Shown here: one piece after another, positions 58,392 to 64,000 of the stretch
Position numbering within the stretch: the stretch's first letter is position 1
Layout: every line of letters starts with the position of its first letter
Origin: Mannheimia pernigra
Lineage (GTDB): Bacteria > Pseudomonadota > Gammaproteobacteria > Enterobacterales > Pasteurellaceae
Assembly (NCBI RefSeq): GCF_013377995.1
Contig: NZ_CP055305.1
Coordinates: 1,240,001 to 1,304,000, forward strand
Length of the DNA: 64,000 nucleotides
Direction of reading: 5' to 3'
Program-made: the position numbers and the translations under genes
The notes under the pieces: generated by a model
Database searches by the model: none
What the model saw: only the letters and a program-made list of their open reading frames with translations
Told to the model about the DNA's origin: nothing

Positions 58392-59366
58392 TTAGTAGTC
58401 GATAAAGGTAGCTTGATCTGCCCCTTCTTTTTCAACCTTAGGTTGAACCATATGTTCACGTTTCAAACCAAGTTGTAATGCGACACCAATTGCAATATAA
58501 ATCGATGAGTAAGTACCGAAACCAATACCAATCAATAATGCAAGTGAAAAGCTATATAATGTTGGTCCACCTAAATAGAACAATGCTAATACCACGAAGA
58601 GAGTCGTAATAGAGGTCATTAACGTACGAGAAAGTGTTTGGCTTAATGAAATATCTATTACTTCAATTGAGCTTAAACGGCGAATTTTCGAGAAGTTTTC
58701 TCTGACACGGTCGAATACAACGATAGAGTCGTTCAATGAATAACCCACTACAGATAAAATAGCTGCTACGAATGTGAGATCGATCTCAATCTGCAATAAA
58801 GAGAATACGCCAAGTGTCACTAATACATCGTGTGATAATGCAACAATACCGCCTAAGGCTAAACGCCACTCAAATCGTGTTCCAACGTAGATAAGTAGCA
58901 TAGCAAGGGTGGCAAGGGTGGCATAAATAGCACCTTGAGTTAGTTCTTCACCAACGTTAGGACCAACGAACTCAATGCTTTTGATAGTCGCGTTCGGATC
59001 TAATGTCTGGTGGATCATCGCCATCACTTTATTTCCGACACTCATATCACCGGCATTCGCAGACAAGCGGATCATTAGGTCTTTTTGGCTGCCAGTAGTT
59101 TGTACTAACGCACTACCATAGCCTCTATTTTCAAGTTCCGCACGCAGTTTTGTTAAATCAGCAGGCTGCGAAAATTGCGTTTCAATAACCGTGCCACCAG
59201 TGAAATCTAAACCCCAGTTAAATCCTTTCGTTACGATGATGAAAGTACATAATACAGAAATAATAATCGAGAAGATGAAACCCAAATAGCGGTATTTCAT
59301 AAATGGGATTAATTTATAAGGCAGTTTAATGTCTGCTACATCTTGTTTTGTATTTTCAATAGCCAT
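58392..59366 (-). CDS. secF: Protein translocase subunit SecF
   Basis: 324 residues with six membrane segments. GLDFTGGTVIETQF near the N-terminus, VGPNVGEELTQGAIYATL and FDRVRENFSKI are RND-type SecF signatures. It uses the proton gradient with SecD to help proteins leave the Sec channel on the periplasmic side. It follows secD by 10 bp. Confidence 0.97.
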   Translation of the reverse strand: MAIENTKQDVADIKLPYKLIPFMKYRYLGFIFSIIISVLCTFIIVTKGFNWGLDFTGGTVIETQFSQPADLTKLRAELENRGYGSALVQTTGSQKDLMIRLSANAGDMSVGNKVMAMIHQTLDPNATIKSIEFVGPNVGEELTQGAIYATLATLAMLLIYVGTRFEWRLALGGIVALSHDVLVTLGVFSLLQIEIDLTFVAAILSVVGYSLNDSIVVFDRVRENFSKIRRLSSIEVIDISLSQTLSRTLMTSITTLFVVLALFYLGGPTLYSFSLALLIGIGFGTYSSIYIAIGVALQLGLKREHMVQPKVEKEGADQATFIDY

Positions 59367-59376
59367 TTATTCCACC

Positions 59377-61218
59377 TTAAATCCAAAGTTTTTTCACACG
59401 TTTGCCACCATAAACCCAGTTTACGAGCATACGCGTTCCTGTAATCGCCGTAAACATTGAAATGATTACGCCTAAAGCCAGAGTGATTGCAAAGCCTTTT
59501 ACAGGACCTGTTCCGACGCCATAAAGCACAAGAGAGGTTAAGATTGTTGTGAGGTTTGAGTCAAAAATACTGGAAAATGCACCGCTATAACCTTCGTGAA
59601 TAGCTTGCTGAACAGAACGTCCATTGCGAATTTCTTCTTTAATTCGTTCATAAATCAGTACGTTTGCATCAACCGACATACCTACTGCAAGCACAATACC
59701 AGCAATGCCTGGCATAGTTAGGGTTGCTCCAATTAATGACATTAAACCGATAGTTAAAAGCATATTTGCAATTAATGCAAAAGAGGCAAACACACCAAAC
59801 ATTTTATAAAACACTAAGCAGAACAGAATTGTTAAGCCTAGACCTAAAATACTCGCATTCATACCTTGTTTAACATTATCAGCACCTAACGATGCACCGA
59901 TAGTTCGCTCTTCTACAATGACGATTGGAGCAATTAACGCACCAGAACGTAATAAAACAGCAAGGTTTTGTGCTTCAGCTGCAGAATTAATACCTGTAAT
60001 TTGGAATTGGTTTCCTAGACGGGTTTGAATGGTGGCAACATTAATAATTTCTTGATGTTTTTCCAAAATTACTTTACCGTTTGCATCTTTACGACCTGAA
60101 TCTTTAAATTCGGTATAAAGCGTTGCCATTGGCTTTTTGATTGCCATCTTGGTTATTTCGCCCATCATTTCGCCACCAGCAGTATCTAATCGGATACTAA
60201 CTTGTGGCAACCCTCGCTCATCTGTGCCTGAGGTTGCATCAATAATGTGCTCGCCACCTAAAGATGGCTTACGGCGTAAAACGACGGGTTCACCATCACG
60301 GGTATTCTGTATTTCAGAATCTGCGGGAACAATCCCTTTAGCTGCAGAAGCTAAATTCGCTTCTGTATTTACTAAACGGAACTCAAGTGTTGCAGTTGCA
60401 CCTAAAAGTTCTTTTGCACGGGCAGTATCTTGAACGCCAGGTAATTCAACCACAATACGATCTGCCCCCTGACGTTGAATAGAGGGTTCTGAAACGCCCA
60501 ACTCTTCTACACGCTTACGTAAAATAGAAAGATTTTGCTCAATCGCTACACTACGAGAATCTGAAAGAGCTTGTGCTGAAGGGGTTAAGGTAATGCTATT
60601 ACCTTTTAATAATACATCAAGTGTTGGATGAACACGTTGAACTAAACGAACTGCTTTTTCTGCAGTTTGGCTGTCTGCAAATTCAATGTCAGTTGCAAAA
60701 TTTTCCCCTTTTTTGACCGCTTTATATTGCAGTTTTTCTTTACGGAAATCGTTACGCAGACTGTCTTGCAAAGTATCTTGTTGTTTTGCAAGAGCCGTGT
60801 TCATATCTACTTCCATTAAAAAGCGAACACCACCAAGTAAGTCTAAGCCTAACTTCATCGGACTCCCGCCAATACTTGAAAGCCAATCTGGTGTTGCAGG
60901 TGCAAGGTTCAAGGCAACTGAATAGTTATTACCCAATACCTCTGCGATTTTTTCTTTCGCTGCTAATTGTTGCTCGCTGCTTTCTAAACGCACCAAGATC
61001 GAACCATTTTCTAATATGGCTGATTTGGGCTGAATATTCACAGATGAAAGTGTAGATTGAATTTGAGTAAGAGTTTCAGGTGTGGCTTGTTGCCCACGAG
61101 TACCAGAAATTTGGACTGATGGATCATCACCATATAAATTTGGAAGGGCGTATAAAGCACCAATGGCGATCAATAAGATCACCATTAAATTCTTCCATAG
61201 CGGGAAACGGTTTAACAC
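59377..61218 (-). CDS. secD: Protein translocase subunit SecD
   Basis: 613 residues with an N-terminal membrane helix, a large periplasmic P1 domain and five further helices. GLDLLGGVRFLMEVD, IVVELPGVQDTARAKELLG and the conserved VLAVGMSVDANVLIYERIKE in the membrane part are diagnostic. It works with SecF and YajC. The order yajC-secD-secF is standard; the upstream queA/tgt genes seen in other species are not present. Confidence 0.98.
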   Translation of the reverse strand: MLNRFPLWKNLMVILLIAIGALYALPNLYGDDPSVQISGTRGQQATPETLTQIQSTLSSVNIQPKSAILENGSILVRLESSEQQLAAKEKIAEVLGNNYSVALNLAPATPDWLSSIGGSPMKLGLDLLGGVRFLMEVDMNTALAKQQDTLQDSLRNDFRKEKLQYKAVKKGENFATDIEFADSQTAEKAVRLVQRVHPTLDVLLKGNSITLTPSAQALSDSRSVAIEQNLSILRKRVEELGVSEPSIQRQGADRIVVELPGVQDTARAKELLGATATLEFRLVNTEANLASAAKGIVPADSEIQNTRDGEPVVLRRKPSLGGEHIIDATSGTDERGLPQVSIRLDTAGGEMMGEITKMAIKKPMATLYTEFKDSGRKDANGKVILEKHQEIINVATIQTRLGNQFQITGINSAAEAQNLAVLLRSGALIAPIVIVEERTIGASLGADNVKQGMNASILGLGLTILFCLVFYKMFGVFASFALIANMLLTIGLMSLIGATLTMPGIAGIVLAVGMSVDANVLIYERIKEEIRNGRSVQQAIHEGYSGAFSSIFDSNLTTILTSLVLYGVGTGPVKGFAITLALGVIISMFTAITGTRMLVNWVYGGKRVKKLWI

Positions 61219-61255
61219 AATAAATCCCCAAATAGTAAAGTTGGATTAGCGGTTA

Positions 61256-61549
61256 TTAAAGCGATTTTAATGAACCTTTTGGAAGTACAGCTACAACGAA
61301 ATCACGTTTAATGGTTATTTCAGTTGTGTCGTTTAATGCGATAACAATATTGTCATTATCAGCCGTTATTTTGGTAATTTTGCCGATTAAACCACCGCTG
61401 GTTAATACTTCTTCGCCTTTTGCTAGGCTTGCTAGTAATTCACGTTGTTGTTTTTGGCGTTTTGCCTGAGGGCGATAAATCATAAAATAGAAAATTGCAC
61501 CGAAAATAATCAGGATAAAGATCATTTCCATTCCGCTACCTTGTTGCAT
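61256..61549 (-). CDS. yajC: Sec translocon accessory protein YajC
   Basis: 97 residues. One N-terminal membrane helix (FILIIFGAIFYFMIYRPQ) followed by a basic RQKQQRELLASLAKGEEVLTS and a small cytosolic domain is the YajC layout. It associates with SecDF. The start at 61549 follows TAAGGAGTTTTT. It is the first gene of the operon. Confidence 0.96.
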   Translation of the reverse strand: MQQGSGMEMIFILIIFGAIFYFMIYRPQAKRQKQQRELLASLAKGEEVLTSGGLIGKITKITADNDNIVIALNDTTEITIKRDFVVAVLPKGSLKSL

Positions 61550-61744
61550 AAAAACTCCTTAAATTGTCTTAAGTGGTAGAAAAAAATGATGTTATAAAAA
61601 CGCCTGTTAAAATAGCATAAATTCAATGAATTAACGAGTAGAAAAAGCCATCAAATGCTTTTCTTTTAAGCAAAAATGAGGTTAGCGTTAGTTAAAAAGT
61701 AGCTTTTTTAATTTTTTACCAAAGAAATAGCCATCTAGCCTAAA

Positions 61745-62833
61745 TTATGATGGATTATTGCCTTCTACATCAATAATCAACACTTCAGATTGTGATCCTA
61801 ACCGCATTGGTATGCCCCAAAAACCATAGCCTGATGTGACAAAATAATGACCTAAGCCGATTTTTTCATAGCCGTAGTGTAATTGATACATAAACTGAGT
61901 AATAATATTTGCAGGGAAAATTTGTCCTTTGTGGGCGTGGCCTGAAACTTGAATGTCAATCGGCAGTTTAGTGTGTTTTTCAATTTCTGTCGGACGATGG
62001 TCAAGTAAAATCACGGGCAATTTAGTATTGACAGATTGCAGTAATTGCTCAGCAGATGGGCGTGTTTTGACTAAATCATCGTTACGTCCAACAATAACAA
62101 ATTTTCCATCAATTTCGACCGCTTGATCCCATAAAACCCGAATACCTGCCTGACGAATGGCCTGGGCAATACTTTCTTGATTGCCAAAGAAATCGTGGTT
62201 GCCAAGTGTAGCATATACGCCAAGTGGTGCATTGAGTTTAGCGAGTGAACTGTGCATATTTTCTGAATGATAAACCGTTAAGTTATCGTCCATAATATCG
62301 CCTGGTAGTAAAATGAGATCTACGTTTTCTTGCTGAAAAATCTCTGCTAGTTTATCGAGTTGTTTTGCCCCAAATTGTTTGCCTAAATGTAAATCACTTG
62401 CTACACCAATACGAATTGGTTGTGCTAGAGGTTTTTCTAATTTGACTGAATAATGCACCAGCGTTGGCACATAAGCATTATAAAACCCAAGCCCAATTAA
62501 GCCTAAAAAAGCAAAAGGGTAGAATATCTTCAAGCCTCGATTAACGGAAGGATTCCCTCTGGTTAATTTGTAAATACAAGCGGTCAAAAAACTGATAAAA
62601 AATGCAAATAGCAACAACACTAGCACCAGTGCCATTACTCGAAACAGCAAGAACATTCGGGTAATGGCTAGAATGACCATTCCATTAATAATTAAAAAGC
62701 TAAGAAAGCTAACGGTTTTACGGTTTTTTGTAGATAAATTAAGTAACCAGCCAATAGTTTTTGCAAAGCTGTATAAAAAGAGTTGTAACACTGCAACAGC
62801 AATTACGACGGTAATATAGTAACGGTATTCCAA
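61745..62833 (-). CDS. Membrane-bound calcineurin-like metallophosphoesterase
   Basis: 362 residues. Four N-terminal hydrophobic segments (about residues 8-25, 40-60, 63-88 and 105-122) precede a phosphoesterase domain with SDLHLGK, GDIMDD, GNHDFFG and SGHAHKGQ, the metal-binding set. The substrate is unknown; relatives such as YaeI are membrane or periplasm-linked. It lies between yajC and prfB but is probably independent of both. Confidence 0.88.
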   Translation of the reverse strand: MEYRYYITVVIAVAVLQLFLYSFAKTIGWLLNLSTKNRKTVSFLSFLIINGMVILAITRMFLLFRVMALVLVLLLFAFFISFLTACIYKLTRGNPSVNRGLKIFYPFAFLGLIGLGFYNAYVPTLVHYSVKLEKPLAQPIRIGVASDLHLGKQFGAKQLDKLAEIFQQENVDLILLPGDIMDDNLTVYHSENMHSSLAKLNAPLGVYATLGNHDFFGNQESIAQAIRQAGIRVLWDQAVEIDGKFVIVGRNDDLVKTRPSAEQLLQSVNTKLPVILLDHRPTEIEKHTKLPIDIQVSGHAHKGQIFPANIITQFMYQLHYGYEKIGLGHYFVTSGYGFWGIPMRLGSQSEVLIIDVEGNNPS

Positions 62834-62898
62834 GCGTCTATCCTTAAATGAGAGGCTAAATTTAGCCTCATTGTCTTAACAACACGATATAAATGCGA

Positions 62899-63997
62899 TT
62901 ACAACCCTGCTTTCAGACTTGCTTCCACAAATTTATCTAAATCGCCGTCTAGCACTTGTTGTGTAGTACGGTGTTCTACCCCTGTACGATGATCTTTAAT
63001 GCGTGAATCGTCTAACACATACGAGCGAATTTGACTACCCCAGCCAATGTCGGATTTATTATCTTCCATTGCCTGTTTTTCGGCATTTTTCTTGCTCATT
63101 TCCAGCTCATACAGTTTCGCTTTCAATTGTTTCATCGCTTGATCTTTATTTTGGTGTTGCGACCTACCGTTCTGGCACTGTACCACAATCCCACTTGGTT
63201 GATGGGTAATCCGCACAGCAGATTCAGTTTTATTGACGTGCTGACCGCCCGCTCCTGAAGCACGGTAAACATCAATACGCAGATCGGCTGGATTGATCTC
63301 AATATCAATATCATCATCAATTTCAGGATAAACAAATGCGGCTGAGAACGAAGTGTGTCTTCCGTTGTTAGCATCAAATGGGCTTTTACGAACTAAGCGA
63401 TGAATACCCGTTTCAGTTCTAAACCAGCCGTAAGCGTAATCGCCAGAAATTTTCACTGTGGCAGATTTAATCCCTGCTACATCACCGTCTGAAGCCTCCA
63501 TCAAATCGGCTTTAAAGCCTTTAGATTCCGCCCAGCGTAGGTACATTCTCAGCAGCATTTCCGTCCAGTCTTGTGCTTCTGTTCCACCTGAGCCTGCTTG
63601 TAAATCTAAGTAGCAATCTGCACTGTCGTGAGGCCCACTGAACATCCGTTTAAATTCTAAATCTGCCAGTTTTTTCTCTAATTCATCGGCCTCAAGCTGG
63701 GCTTCGTTAAAGGTGTCTTGATCTTCTGCTTCGATAGCAAGCTCAATCAAACCTTCCACATCTTCAATTCCTTGCGCTAAGACTTTGATAGTATTAACAA
63801 TTTGCTCCAACATTGAGCGTTCTTTCCCTAATGCTTGGGCTTTCTCTGGCTTGCTCCAGACATCGGGCTGTTCCAGCTCTGCATTCACTTCTTCTAAACG
63901 CTCGACTTTATGATCAAAGTCAAAGATACCCCCGAATGATCGAGGTTCTTTGGGTTAGATCAGCAAGTTGAGTTTTAATTGGATTGAGTTCAAACAT
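62899..63997 (-). CDS. prfB: Peptide chain release factor 2 (programmed +1 frameshift)
   Basis: The gene starts at the ATG at 63997 ([20 protein letters not shown]) and runs 25 codons to an in-frame TGA (63920-63922). A +1 shift at CTT TGA C joins it to the long frame (which starts in the second frame near 63918). The product is about 365 residues. The GGQ motif in [14 protein letters not shown] and the anticodon-like SPFDAN are present. It releases peptides at UAA and UGA. The TGA provides feedback: when RF2 is scarce the ribosome slips. Confidence 0.97.
63919..63936 (-). other. prfB frameshift site
   Basis: The minus strand reads GGGGGTATCTTTGAC: an SD-like GGGGG just upstream of CTT TGA C, the standard RF2 slip site. 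The arrangement matches the one known in E. coli. Confidence 0.9.
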
Positions 63998-64000
63998 CGA

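Noticed and set aside
61550..61744. Small gene or RNA between yajC and the metallophosphoesterase
   Set aside because: No ORF with a ribosome binding site, no hairpin of note and no conserved RNA motif was seen.
1..64000. tRNA or rRNA genes
   Set aside because: No cloverleaf-like sequence or conserved rRNA segment was noticed in the intergenic regions; a tRNAscan run would be decisive.

Overview
The window is a stretch of a Pasteurellaceae chromosome. The gene set and order fit this family (hemCDXY, apt-dnaX, pgsA-uvrC, yajC-secDF, an Mrp protein, the Kdo kinase KdkA). The DNA is also studded with the Actinobacillus pleuropneumoniae-type uptake signal core ACAAGCGGT, usually followed by an A/T-rich stretch with TTTGCAAA. 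That points to the Mannheimia/Actinobacillus/Bibersteinia side of the family. The species cannot be fixed from this sequence alone.

Layout. 1-18 kb is core: 5' end of adhE, heme operon hemC-hemD-hemX-hemY, a DUF808 membrane protein, rpsO, ppiD, a MarC protein, an orphan peptide-binding lipoprotein, mrp, kdkA, folE, truA, and a copper operon (DUF411 protein, CopZ, CopA) divergent from a CueR-type regulator. 18.2-20.7 kb is a two-gene restriction-modification-like unit: an EcoRI-type adenine methyltransferase and a DUF262-HNH nuclease. Upstream of it lie 13 copies of TTTGA inside a short leader ORF, and the methyltransferase ribosome binding site is buried in a hairpin. 20.8-41.3 kb is core again: parE, plsY, folB, cdd, clpB, ilvD, rnfH, ratA, modABC, an ABC exporter, dnaX, apt, tusE, a YccA-type protein, pgsA and uvrC.

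41.4-53.3 kb is an accessory island with no recognisable uptake signal core inside it. It holds a tandem duplication of a membrane-anchored small protein plus a truncated lipase-like protein (first copy decayed), and an IS1595-family remnant. A two-gene operon follows: an unknown secreted protein and a very large RTX protein with an Frp-like Asp-Pro module, a subtilisin/kexin-like protease domain and a P domain, split by a 10-bp tandem duplication. The island ends with an intact IS1595-family element with an 8-bp target duplication and decayed coding sequence. 53.3-64 kb returns to core: two NCS2 purine/pyrimidine permeases, each with a PurR box, trxA, ndh, secF-secD-yajC, a membrane metallophosphoesterase, and prfB with its +1 frameshift.

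The most striking feature is the methyltransferase leader. A good promoter lies upstream of the repeats, so the repeats are transcribed. A leader ORF with its own ribosome binding site reads through them. Only with the present repeat number (13, or any number giving the same frame) does it run through the hairpin and stop just after the methyltransferase start. With 12 or 14 repeats it stops before the hairpin. This suggests a phase-variable switch that acts by translational coupling.
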